64,000 bases of DNA from the NCBI GenBank assembly GCA_963971305.1, contig OZ020305.1:45903750-45967749 (forward strand), in the 5' to 3' direction. The translations under genes and the position numbers were made by a program. Below, piece after piece: positions 11,505 to 23,740 of the stretch (positions are counted from its first letter, which is position 1; each line of letters starts with the position of its first letter). Below the pieces are notes generated by a model. It saw only the letters and a program-made list of their open reading frames with translations, ran no database searches and was not told the DNA's origin. The stretch is from Arcuatula senhousia (lineage: Eukaryota; Mollusca; Bivalvia; Mytilida; Mytilidae).

Positions 11505-13580
11505 ACCACTTTACACATGTAAACGGATTATTCAGTTTGCTTTATGAATGATTTATAAATATATCTTGACTTCAATTTGCAAGTTTCTGGAAGTAATTGG
11601 TTAGATATGTTCTTTTAAGAAGACTTACATTGTAATTAAGTTTATATTGCATAAGTAGCCAGACTAACTTTTAATACATGAATATCTATATTTGTTGTGG
11701 TTTTGTATTTTTAGTATTTTTATGCCCCATCTAGTAAGATTTACAACTGCCTATTAAGATTTTTCACTATTTAGAAAGCTATCACAGTAAGATGTACAAC
11801 TACCCAGTAAGATGTACCACTACTAAGTCAGATGTTCTACTCTACAGAAGGATGTACCGCTACCCAGTAAGATGTTCCACTTTTCTGTAAGATGTACCAC
11901 TACCCAGTAAGATCTTCCACTACCCAGTAAGATGTTCCACTACTCTGTAAGATGTACCACTTTACACATGTTAACAGAATCAGTTTGCTTTATGAATGAT
12001 TAATAAATATATATTGACCTCAATTTGCAAGTTTCTGGAAGTAATTGGTTAGATATATTCTTTTAAGAAGACTTAATTAAGTTTATATTGCATAAGTAGC
12101 TAGACTTACTTTTACTACATGAATATCTATATTTCAAAAGTTGTTTTTAAGATGTTTTCTTGTTGTGGTTTTGTATTTTTAGTATTTTAATGTCCCATCT
12201 AGTAAGATATGCAACTGCCTATTAAGATTTTTCACTATTAAGAAAGATATCACAGTAAGATGTACCACTACCTAGTAAGATATTCCACTACTATTTAAGA
12301 TGTACCACTACTAAGTCAGATGTTCTACTCCACAGAAAGATGTACCACTACCCAGTAAGATGTTCCACTACCTAGTAAGATGTTCCACTACCCAGTAAGA
12401 TCACTACCCAGTAAGATGTTCCACTCCACAGTAAGATGTACCACTACCCAGTAAGATGTTCCACTACCCTGTAAGATGTACCACTACCCAGTAAGATCTT
12501 CCACTTCCCAGTAAGATGTTCCACTACCCAGTAAGATGTACCACTTTACACATGTAAACAGATTATTCAGTTTGCTTTATGAATGATTTATAAATATATC
12601 TTGACTTCAATTTGCAAGTTTCTGGAAGTAATTGGTTAGATATGTTCTTTTAAGAAGACTTACTTTGTAAATAAGTTTATATTGCATAAGTAGCCAGACT
12701 AACTTTTAATACATGAATATCTATATTTGTTGTGGTTTTGTATTTTTAGTATTTTTATGCCCCATCTAGTAAGATTTACAACTGCCTATTAAGATTTTTC
12801 AGTATTTAGAAAGATATCACAGTAAGATGTACCACTACCCAGTAAGATGTTCCTCTACTCTGTAAGATGGACCACTACTAAGTCAGATGTTCTACTCCAC
12901 AGAAAGATGTACCGCTACCCAGTAAGATGTTCCACTTCTCTGTAAGATGTACCACTACCCAGTAAGATGTTCCACTAACCAGTAAGATGTTCCACTACCC
13001 AGTAGGATGTTCCTCTACTCTGTAAGATGAACCACTACTAATGATTAATAAATATATCTTGACCTCAATTTGCAAGTTTCTGGAAGTAATTGGTTAGATA
13101 TATTCTTTTAAGAAGACTTAATTAAGTTTATATAGCATAAGTAGCTAGACTTACTTTTACTACATGAATATCTATATTTCAAAAGTTGTTTTTAAGATGT
13201 TTTCTTGTTGTGGTTTTGTATTTTTAGTATTTTTATGTCCCATCTAGTAAGATATGCAACTGCCTATTAAGATTTTTCACTATTAAGAAAGATATCACAG
13301 TAAGATGTACCACTACCTAGTAAGATATTCCACTACTATTTAGGATGTACCACTACTAAGTCAGATGTTCTGCTCCACAGAAAGATGTACCACTACCCAG
13401 TAAGATGTTCCACTACCCAGTAAGATGTTCCAGTACCCAGTAAGATGTTCCACTACCCAGTAAGATGTACCTCTACCCAGTAAGTTGTACGGCTACCCAG
13501 TAAGATGTTCCACTACCCAGTAAGATGTTCCACTACTCTGTAACATGTACGGCTACCCAGTAAGATGTTCCACTGCACAG
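11505..13580. repeat. About 1.04-kb higher-order tandem duplication (block + spacer pairs)
   Basis: The spacer word AAGTTTCTGGAAGTAATTGG occurs near 10956, 11581, 12029, 12616 and 13075. Alternate spacings (625, 448, 587, 459 bp) show that the repeating unit is a pair of block-plus-spacer modules, about 1.03-1.07 kb per pair. The spacers at 11.51 and 12.55 kb share a private deletion (CTATATTTGTTGTGG, lacking the TTCAAAAGTTG segment), which confirms their recent common origin. At about 13.03 kb the satellite runs directly into a spacer with the usual junction words missing, a local deletion. Confidence 0.8.
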
Positions 13581-14568
13581 TAAGATGTGCCACTTTAAAA
13601 AAAAAAATGAACCACTTTCCATAAATATGTACCACTACCCAGTAGGATGAAACACTAACCAGTAAGATGTTCCACTCCACAGTAAGATATACCACCACCC
13701 ATTAAGAAGAAACAATAACCAGTAAGGTCTTTCACTACCCAGTAAGACATTCCACTCCACAGTAAAATGTTCTACTACCAAGAAAGATGTTCCACTACCC
13801 AGTAAGATGTACCACTATCTACAAACACCCTACAAGATTTACCACTGCTAAGTAAAATGTACCAATACCAAGTTAGATATATGCCTCCGAAAGATGTCCA
13901 ACTACCCAGTAAGATGTTCACTAACAAGATAATTTACTTCACACATGTAAACAGATTATTAAGTTTGCTTTATAAATGATGAATAAATAAATCTTAAATT
14001 GACCTCAAATTGCAAGTATCTTGAAGTAATTGGTAAGATATGTTTTATTTTGAAGAAGACTTTATTAAGTTGATATTGCTTAAATAGCTTGACTAACTTT
14101 TACTATATGAATATATTTCAAAAGTTGTTTTTAGATGTTTTCTTGTTGTGGTTTTGAATTTTTAGTATTTTTTGCCCCATCTAGTTAGATTTACCACTGC
14201 CTAGTAAGACTTTTCACTATTCAGAAAGATATCCCACTACCTTGTCAGATACACCGCTACCCAGCAAGATGTACCATTCCCCAGTAAGATGCACCACTGC
14301 CCACCAAGATGTTACTTTCCTGGACTAGGGATACCAATACCAAGTAAGAAACCTCACAGTGAGATTCCCATTATAAGATGGACTACCACCCATCAAAATG
14401 TACCACTAACCAGTAAGATGTTACACAGTAAGATGCATCACTACCCAATTAGATGCACCACCACCTAATACACTTAATACCACCACTGTTTCACTTCCCA
14501 GTAAGATGTTCCACTCCCCAGGAAGATGTCCCACTTCCTAGTAGGATATTTTTTCTAGCAATGTAAAT

Positions 14569-15316
14569 TACTGTAAACTTACTTATTTTCGTGGGTACTT
14601 ATTTTCGCGATTTCCGTATTTGAAACAAGATCCTGGGTACTTAATTTCACGGTTTTTCTCATTGACCATTCACGGTTTTCTCGGATTAATGATTGAAAGT
14701 TAATATAGATCTAAAATAACGCTCGCTTACTGACAACAACTGACTAATTGATTGAGGCTATGAATTTGTACGTTCTTTAATATTTAATTTAATTTCTTTC
14801 AAATGTCGTATTTGTAAATATGTTTGTTGGTCAATTATCAATTGAAGAGCATTATTGATTTACTAATTACTCAGAAGCCCAATTAACGATCAAAATTTAT
14901 TGTGGCTACACTTCTATAATCCGTCTGTCATTTAAAACTGTTATCGATTATCACACAATTGAATGGTTAAAGATCAGGTACAAAAAGGATGGTCAGCTTT
15001 GGTCATTCACTTCTAGCGTGTATTGGAAAGGTCAAAGGTTGTGTACAATAAAAATGTCAATTTAAATCAAGGTTAGCTTGGGTCGATTGTAAAGATTTTT
15101 TTATAACAATCCCTTTGATGTTTGGCATTCACATAGAACCGTTACTTTCAACATCGAGAGTACACTCTAGTCAATAAGTATTACATGAAAACAAAGGTCA
15201 ATATTTTCTTCCCAAAATATGGTTTTTAATTGCACAGTTATTTATTTTCGCGGAAATTAAGTGACCGCTAAATCCGTGAAAATAAATACCACGCAAAAAT
15301 AAGTACGTTTACAGTA
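14569..15316. mobile_element. 748-bp MITE with long TTTTCG-type terminal inverted repeats
   Basis: The left end TACTGTAAACTTACTTATTT, continuing TTCGTGGGTACTTATTTTCG, matches the complement of the right end (TACTGTAAACGTACTTATTT, then TTGCGTGGTATTTATTTTCA) for about 50 bases. TA flanks both ends, as for Tc1/mariner-type or other TA-targeting elements. It interrupts an array spacer between AATGTAAAT and GTTCACACCTGTAAACAG; uninterrupted copies occur near 9350 and 16520. The interior (14.65-15.22 kb) is unique here and has no open frame. This TIR type is common in bivalve genomes (family knowledge). Confidence 0.85.
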
Positions 15317-17799
15317 GTTCACACCTGTAAACAGATTATGAAAGTTTGCCTTATATATGTAAAATTGTTAAATCTTGACCTTGAATTGCAAGTATCTTGA
15401 AGTATTTGGTAAGATATGGTTTATTTTGAAGTAGACTTAATTAAGTTAATATTGCTTTAGTAACTTGATTTACTATAACTACATGAATATTTACATTTCA
15501 AAAGAGGTTGTTAACTGTTTTGGTGTTGTAGGTCTGTATTCTTATTATTTTTCATATACAAACAGAAAAAAACAACATCCAACTACCCAGCAAGATGTAC
15601 CAATACACAGAAAGACATATGACTACCCAGTAAGATGTACCACTCGATCCTCAGTAAAATGTACCATTAACTAGTAAGATGTACCACTACCCATCAAGAT
15701 GTACAACTAACCAGTTAGATGTGTCACTACACAGATAACTACCCAGAAAGATGTACCATTATCTACTAGAATCTACTTGAGTGTACAACCACTCAACAAG
15801 ATTTACCACTACTAAGTAAGATGTACCATTCACTACTCATTTAGATTAATCACTCCTCTGATGAAAGAAGTCCCATAACCAAGTAAGATGTTCTTTAACA
15901 ATGTTATTAAATTCATTACCGTAACATATTATGAAAGTTTGCCTAGTAAATAATTTATAGTTAAATCTTGACCTCAAATAACAAGTATTCTACTTGACCT
16001 CAAATAACAAGTATTCTAGAGTATTTGGTAAGATATGTTTTGAAGGAGACTAAACTAAGTTGATATTGCTTAAAAATTTGACTTTCTATTACAACATGAA
16101 TATTTACATTTCAAAAGGTCTTTTTAAACTGTTTTGGTCTTTTAGGTCTTAATTTTCAGAATTTTTCATATACAAACAGAAAAGACATCTAACTACCCAG
16201 CAAGACATACTACTAACTAAAATGATGTTCCACTAACCTGCAAGACCTATTACAACCAAAATCAATGTTCCACTACCCAGTAGGATGTTCAACTCCTCAG
16301 CAAGATGTCCTTGTACCAAGTAAGATGTACTACTATCCAGTAAGATGTTCCACTTACAAATTGCTAACTACTCCCAGATGTATTGTAAACCAGAATGATG
16401 TACTATTTCCCAGTAAGATGTACCACTTCCTAGTAAGACATACCACTACCACTATCCATTAAGATGTATTACTCCTCATAAAGATGGTCCCACATACCAC
16501 TAGGATGTTATAAAACAATGTAATTAAGTTCACACCTGTAAACAGATAATGAAAGATTGTCATATAAATTGTTTATTGTTAAATTTTGACCTTGAATTGC
16601 AAGTATCTTGAATGATTTTATAAGATATGTTTTATTTTGAAGTAGACTGAATTAACTTAATTTAATATAACACCATGAATATTTACATTTAAAAAGTTGT
16701 TTTTCTAACTGTTGGTGTTTTAGGTCTGTATTTTGTAGTACTTTTTATATACAAACAGAAAAGACATTCAACTACCAAGCAAGATGTACCACTACCAAGC
16801 AAGATGTACCACTACCCAGTTAGATGAACCACTACCCAGTAACATGTACTACTCCTCAGTACGATGTACCACTACCAAGTTCCATGTTCCACAAGCAAAT
16901 AAGATGTTCTTCTCCTAAGGGAGTTGTTTCACTACCCAGAAAGATGTTCCACCCCTCAGCAAGAAATTGGTCACTACTCCCAACAAGATGTACCGCAAAC
17001 TAGTAAGATGTACTTCTACCCAGTAAGATGTTCCACTTTCCAATAACTCACTATTTCAAGCAATACATTCTTCTACCTTGTAAGATGTTCCACTACCCTA
17101 TAGCTAACTTCTCCCTGCATGATGTACCACTACCAAGTTAGAAGTATTGACCCTCAGCAAGATGCACCATTACCCAGTAAGATGTACCATTACCCAGTAA
17201 GATATTCCACTCTTCAGAAAGATGTCTCACTTCCAAGTAAGATGTTCTTCTCAGAAAGATCTTCTATAACAATGTAATTTAATATTTAAGTTTTGCAAAT
17301 TGACAATCTATAAATCTTGACCTAAATTGCAAGTATCCTGAAGTATTTTGTAAAATATATTTTATTGTGAAGAAGACTAATTTGATATTGCTTAAGTAAC
17401 TTAGACTTATTATCAAAACATGAATTTGTGCATTTCAAATGTTTTTTTCTGTTTTAGTGTTAAAGTTCTGTATTTTCAGATTTGTCATATACAACCAGTA
17501 AGATGCTCAACTTCTCTGCAAAATGTACCAATGGTAGCACTTACCACTTAAAAGTTCCATTTCTTAACAAGATGTCCTGCTACACCATAAGATGAACTAC
17601 TACCTGGTCAGATGTTCCACTAGCTAATAGCTCACTTTAGCTTTTGACCCTCAGGAGGTCACACCATTACCCAGTTTAATATACCATTACCCACCAAGAT
17701 GTATCACTACCCAGTTAGATGTTCCGCTTCTCAAAAAGAAGTCTTGCTACACAATAAGATGTTCCAATCCTCAAAAACATTAACCACTACCCAGTAAGA

Positions 17800-19805
17800 C
17801 ATGCCACTTCTCAGAAAGATGTTCAACTACCCAGTAAGACATACCACTTCTCATAAAGATGTACAACTACCCAGTAAGATGTACCACTCCTACGAAAGAT
17901 GTCTAACTACTCAGTTAAGATGTTCCACTCCTCAAAAGAAATACCACTACCTAGTAAGAAAAAAAATATTCTCCATGGCAAGATGTTCTTCTCGTCCAAG
18001 CAAGATGTACCACTATGCAGTAAGATGTTCCACTACTCCAAGTAAGGTGTTCCACTCCACTACCCACCAAAAAGTTCAACTACCCATCAAGATGTTTAAG
18101 TATCCAGAAAGATATTCCACTCCTCAGAAAGATGTCCCACTACTCCCAGTAAGATGTACCACTACCCAGTAAGATGTTCCACACCTCAGAAAGAGTTCCA
18201 CTACACCCAGTAAGATGTCACACCACTCCCAGTAAAATGTTCCACTCTTATACAAGATGCCCCACTACTCCCAGTAAGATGTAACACTTCTCAAAAAGAC
18301 GTCCCACTTTTCCCAGTAAGATGTAACACTTCTCAAAAGGATGTACCACTACCCAGTAAGATGTTCTCTATGGAAAGATGTCCAACTTACTATCCAGCAA
18401 GATGTACCACTACCCATTAAGATGTTGCACTTCTCAGAAAGATTACCCCACTTCCAGATGTCTACTCCTAAAGAAGAAGTACCACTACCCATTAAGATGT
18501 TCTCTGTGGCAAGATATTCCACTCCTCCAAGCAAGATGTACCACTACCAAGTAAGATGTACCACTGCTCAGTAAGATGTTCCACTACCAGTTAGATGTTC
18601 CACTCCTCAGAAAGATAAGCCACTTCCCTTCAAAAAATTCCACTACCCACAAAGATGTTTAACTATCTAGAAAGATGTTCCACTCCTCAGGAAAATGTCC
18701 CACTTCTTCCAGTTAGTCGTTCCATTTCCTCTAAAACATGTTCAATTCCTCCAAGTAAGATGTCCCACTTCTCCCAAAAAGATGTTCCACTACCCAGTAA
18801 GATGTTCCACCCCTCAGCAAGATGTCCCTCTACTCCCAGTAAAATGTACTTTTACCCAGTAAGATGTTCCATCCCTCAGCAAGATGTCCCACTACTCTCA
18901 GTAAGATGTACTACTACCCAGTAAGATGTCCCACTCCTCAGAAAGATGTCCCACAACTTCCAGTAAGATGTCCCACTACTCCCAGTAAGATGTACCACTA
19001 CCCAGTAAGATGTTCCAACCCTTAGCAAGATGTCCCACTTCTCTCATTTACATGTACCACTAACCAGTAAGATGATCCACTTCTCAGAAAGATGTCCCAT
19101 GACTCCCAGCAAGTTGTACCACTACCCAGTAAGATGTTCCACCCCTCAGAAAGATGTCCCACCTCCCAGTAAGATGTACCACTAACCAGTAAGATGTACC
19201 ACTAACCAGTAAGATGTTACACTTCTCAGAAAGATGTCGCATAACTCCCAGCAAGATGTACCACTACCCAGTAAAATGTACCACTACTTCCAGTAAGATA
19301 TCCCACTACCCAGTAAGATGCTCCACTCCTCAGAAAGATGTCACATCACTCCCAGTAAGATGTACCACTACCCAGTAAGGTGTTCCACTCCTCCCAGTAA
19401 GATGTACCACTACCCACCAAGATGTTCCACTTCTCAGAAAGATGTCCTTCTACTCCCAGTAAGATGTTCCGCTTCTACAAAAGATGAACCACTACCCACC
19501 AAGATGTTCCACTCCTCAGAAAGATGTCCCACTTCTCCCAGTAAGATGTACCACTACCCAGTAAGATGTTCCACTTCTCAGAAAGATGTCCTTCTACTCC
19601 CAGTAAGATGTTCTACTCCTCAAAAGGATGTACAACTACCCAGTAAGATGTTATCTATGGAAAGATTTCCAACTATCCAGCAAGATGTACCACTATCCAG
19701 TAAGATGTTGCACTTCTCAGAAAGATGTTCCCCACGGCAAGATGTTCCACTCACCCCAGCAACATGTTCCACTCCTCAGAAAGATGTACCACTACCCAGA
19801 AAGCC
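17800..19805. repeat. Terminal variant satellite block with roughly 62-bp trimer
   Basis: Monomers cycle through three variants, CAGAAAGATGTCCCACTACTCC (22 bp minus minor changes), CAGTAAGATGTACCACTACC and CAGTAAGATGTTCCACTCCT, giving a period near 62 bp. No spacer interrupts this 2-kb block. Frequent AGAAAG variants remove stop codons and create open frames of up to 200 codons; these peptides mix all three phases of the monomer, which argues against selection on a protein. Confidence 0.75.
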
Positions 19806-22565
19806 TGTAGTGATACAGTTTATATATATCTGTTTATGTATTTCTGTAAGTTTTTCTTATAAATATATGATAATGTACTTGTATACTTTTAAAGAAAATA
19901 TCAAAGTAGTTTTGACATAGTTTAAGCATGATGATCAATTTTTGAAACATTAAAATGCACAGTACATTTTAGCTGTTGAAGTAGTTGATTATTAGCTATA
20001 TTCATAATAACTTTTTGATAACTAGCATACTTTTTTAGGCATTTACTAGTAACATTTTATTAGTTTAACAATTAAACCAGTGTACCTCCACATTACATTC
20101 TAACTACCAACTAAACAACAATCATTCTGCATTTCTTAATCGACAATAAATGCTATTTCTTCAATTTCTAGCAATTAAATTTTGACATATTTTTTCTCTA
20201 TGATTAACTTACAATTAACTCTTTTACAGGAATGCATTCAGACAATGAAAGACTAAGAATTCATTGGATAATGGCAAAAAGACAATGAGGTAACAACATC
20301 ATTATATACTTTCTGTCTTAAAAGCAGGGACATAGCTTTAATACTCTTTTAAGAACTCACAAGCTTACATTTATCAACAGATTTTCATAGTATTTATATA
20401 CAATGTAAGTACATTTGAAAAGTTTGTAATTTAGCACAGTTTAAATATAAAAATCAAGTTCTTGACAGGATACATTTGTACTTTACATTTAAGAATGGCC
20501 AAACACAGTATTTGAGACAGTTATGCCTATTATTTCTACATGCAATCAGAAAAGAAAAAAAAGTGTTGAAAAACATTTTTCAAGATTATTTGCATTTATA
20601 CAAAGATTTACACAAAAAATTATATTTCTAGGAAAATAGGCAGGGAATATGCCACATACCATGAAAGGCCTGACAGATATTCATAGAAGTTCATTAAAAG
20701 ATACAATAAGGTGAGAACATATTCATAATATAATGATACATTTGTATATCAACCATGAAGTACTTTTTAAAAATCAAATTGTTTTCATGTTCATTAACTG
20801 GTTTTGTCCTATTAATAAGTTTTGGGATACATTTTAAATAACAAAATCTTTTGTTAAATTCAAAAATTTACAATAGGAATGACTTTGAACATGCAGGCAT
20901 TTCAAAGGAAGTTGTGGTTTATAACACATACCCCCTTGCTGCCACGACAGTTTAGGTACAAAAATAGGCATAAATGTAAGAACCAAAAATGAATATGAAT
21001 TTGGCACTTTGGTATTACAAAAGTCTGCTTAATTTTCTTCTTGCATGGTTTAATCCCCCTCATCTTCATTTGAAAATTATTGTATTTTATTGTAGGGTCT
21101 AAGATCATGTTTGTCAACCAATAAAGATACTTTTGGTTTTTCTATTGCCATTTTCTAGCTTACTTTGGTCTTTCTCCTATTGGCTATATAAAGCCAATTT
21201 CATTCATTGTTTAGAATTGATATTTCTTACACTTTGTTACTGTTCCACTTTAATTTCTATACTAATTTATTTCAGGATGATATATAACATTCCACAATCT
21301 TCAAATGGATAATGTACCTTTTTTTACTGATGATGTCTTATTTAATATGCAATCCTGTTTGACCTTAAAGTGAAGTTTGAAGAAACATTCTGCAATGATG
21401 GTGTTCCAGCAAATGGTTGACATAAGTGTGTGATCCTACACTTCTAAAGGCACTATACCTATATTAAAAGATGACATTAATCAGGAAGATGAAGGACATA
21501 CAGACAAAATATAAATATAAAAAATGTACAATTAAAAGAAACGTATAAAATACAGAAAAGAAACACTAAAAATTTAAATGAAAATACAATATGTAAAGAA
21601 TTGATGTAAATATCAAGAAAGAAAAAAAAAACAATGTAAAACATATCATTTCTACAGACCACAAGATAATTTATTTTTTAATTATTTTTAATTATCTAAT
21701 TTTTCTGGAACTTGCTTCCCGTGTAAGAAAGCATGAATTGAAGCATGTGAATTAATTTATCTTCCTATAACTACTTGGTACCAAATTTAAGTAACTATCA
21801 AACTTGGTGTCTGAAGAAATGATATGTTAAAAGCTAAATAATTGTAATGTTTTAAAATTATGTACAATAACAAGTCAAAATAGAAATGGCAATATCTCAA
21901 AGTGTTCATATGTGATTTATTAAGCCTGACCATCTTTTAGTTGTTTCCTTAAAAATTTGTTCAGCCCTCCCATTTTGATGAAACTTTATACAATGCAACT
22001 TTATGCAACTTTGTGCAAACACTGTGTTTAGTTTTTTGGGGTTTTTTGTTAGTCTTGTTTTTATCCTATATTGTTACCATTTTTCATTATTTATACTACC
22101 ATTTTATGGTATAGTATTAACATTTTTCTTTTGACTTGGTATTTATTTTTGAAACTGTGTGATTATCATGGTCACCTTTTAAACTGCATCATTTTTCTTC
22201 TGATTTTGTTTAGATTAAACATTTGGTCAAGTTGAATTATTTCTTTTTGTTCACTTTTATTTTTATTATTTTATTTTATTATTTTTATTTTTATTTTTCA
22301 ATCTTATTTTTGTCAAACCACAAGCTATAAATTGTCTCTATACTATATTAGGAAGTCTTTTAAAAAGAGACCTTATAATAATACAATTTAATTTTTTTTA
22401 AATTAAATGTAATACTTTTTTCAATCTTTTAACATTTTATATTTTTTAGAAGAACTGTCTACACAACTCTATTGTTAATAAGAAATACATGAAATAAGAG
22501 ATTGAAGTAAAACTTGCTTATACAAATAATAAAGATAATGCTAGTATTAATATTGGTAATTAAAT
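19806..22565. other. AT-rich intergenic DNA; two weak exon-like segments
   Basis: No convincing gene. Segments 20230-20287 and 20632-20709 each lie between a T-rich AG and a GT donor (GTAACA, GTGAGA) but contain stop codons in every frame or end in one, so they could at most be noncoding exons. The remainder is low-complexity A/T sequence, including T-rich tracts at 22.25-22.3 kb. Confidence 0.5.
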
Positions 22566-23740
22566 GTTTATTTTTCTAAAACACATTACCGGTAGAATTT
22601 TTTTTATAAAACCTTAGTCACAAAATAAAGAATGTTCAAATCAAAAATGCTTGATTTTGACTAAAATTAAGTTCATTAATGATGAAAGTAATAGGTATTG
22701 GGAAGTATGTAAGACTAGTTGATCCCTGGTCAGTGTTGAACATGTTATAGCATTCTCTTGATGCCCTGCAGGTGCCAGAATATGATACCTATGACGGGTA
22801 AGTTCTCCCAGAAAGGGAGACAACCTAGGGCAGGGCCAGTGAACGACCACTGGTAAATATCATTAGTCCCCCCAAAATTGAAAGTGAGCTGATGCCAGTC
22901 TGTCATCAATGACGGGTAAGATCTTCCAGAAAGGGAGACAACCTAGGACAGGGACAGTGGAGAGCTCAAAAAAGTAATTATTTTGGCTTCCCCCCTCCCC
23001 TTTGGCTAATGGAGAGTTGATGGAGAATGGCATGATTATGTTTAACCTGTCCACGTTGATTAACTTGTCTTCTACTGTCCTGTTATCTTAACTTTTTGTC
23101 ATTAGTGACATATTAGATATGCTCACAGATTAGAAAGCTTAAGTTTATTTGTAGCCTCAATAACAGATTCAATGCATTAACATTGTCTTCTGCATTTCTT
23201 CTACATTGAGGTAACAAAATAAAACTTAACACTTTTTAACAATGTGTGTATATTGTATTTATCTTGAAATAATTGTTTTTCATTTTCGTTTGCTTCATTC
23301 AGTATCAAACCATTATTTCAAGATAAATTGATTTGCTCAAATGATGTTTTTTATCTTGTGACTTAGGTTAAGAACTTTCCCATTAAATTAGCAAATTAGT
23401 TATTATAATCAGTCAACTTTCTTTTGTTCAAAGTTTTTAATTTCTTGACATTGGTTAATATAAAATAGTAAATTGTTATAGTCATGCATGTCAAAAATAA
23501 GAAATATTGATTTATTATTTTATTCATTGTATGATATATGTTAGTTGAAATGTCCACTTCTATTATTTACTGTGAGCTTTTTTTTTCAATCTTGAAAACC
23601 TTTTCCAATGTTAACCTTATTTTTTTTTAACATTAAGTTTTATTTTAGAAAACCTTTGCTTGTATAAATACTTTGAAACTATATATGTTCATTAAATTTA
23701 TATTGATCTTTAGAGAATATTTTGTTCATGTTGTGTTAAA
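22566..23740. repeat. Tandem duplication, copy 1 (unit about 1.17 kb)
   Basis: The interval repeats after 1167 bp: ATTTTGACTAAAATTAAG near 22651 recurs near 23818, and about 500 bp are almost identical. Inside each unit a GACGGGTAAG...CCAGAAAGGGAGACAACCTA module occurs twice, about 120 bp apart, so an older local duplication preceded the larger one. The matching open frames in both copies have no recognisable domain and are probably not genes. Confidence 0.85.

Larger units (their letters stand above)
2432..19805. repeat. Higher-order array: 20-bp satellite blocks separated by a conserved spacer
   Basis: The basic monomer is GTAAGATGTACCACTACCCA (20 bp), with a TTCC/TACC alternation that often gives a 40-bp dimer. 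Blocks of 5 to more than 20 monomers are separated by about 20 copies of a unique-looking spacer of 200-280 bp. Early blocks (2.4-10 kb) are diverged; 10.56-13.6 kb is most regular; 17.8-19.8 kb has a longer repeat alternating AGAAAGATGTCCCACT and AGTAAGATGTACCACT forms. The monomer contains an in-frame TAA every third copy, so it is not a plausible protein gene except where AGAAAG or AGCAAG variants remove the stop by chance. No known satellite name comes to mind. Confidence 0.9.

Noticed and set aside
2432..19805. Repeat-and-spacer layout resembling a CRISPR array
   Set aside because: Monomers are tandem rather than separated by unique spacers, the long spacers are all copies of one sequence, no cas genes exist, and the DNA is clearly metazoan.
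20230..20709. Two exon-like segments between T-rich AG and GT sites
   Set aside because: Stops in the frames prevent a coding chain; such AG/GT pairs are common by chance in AT-rich DNA.
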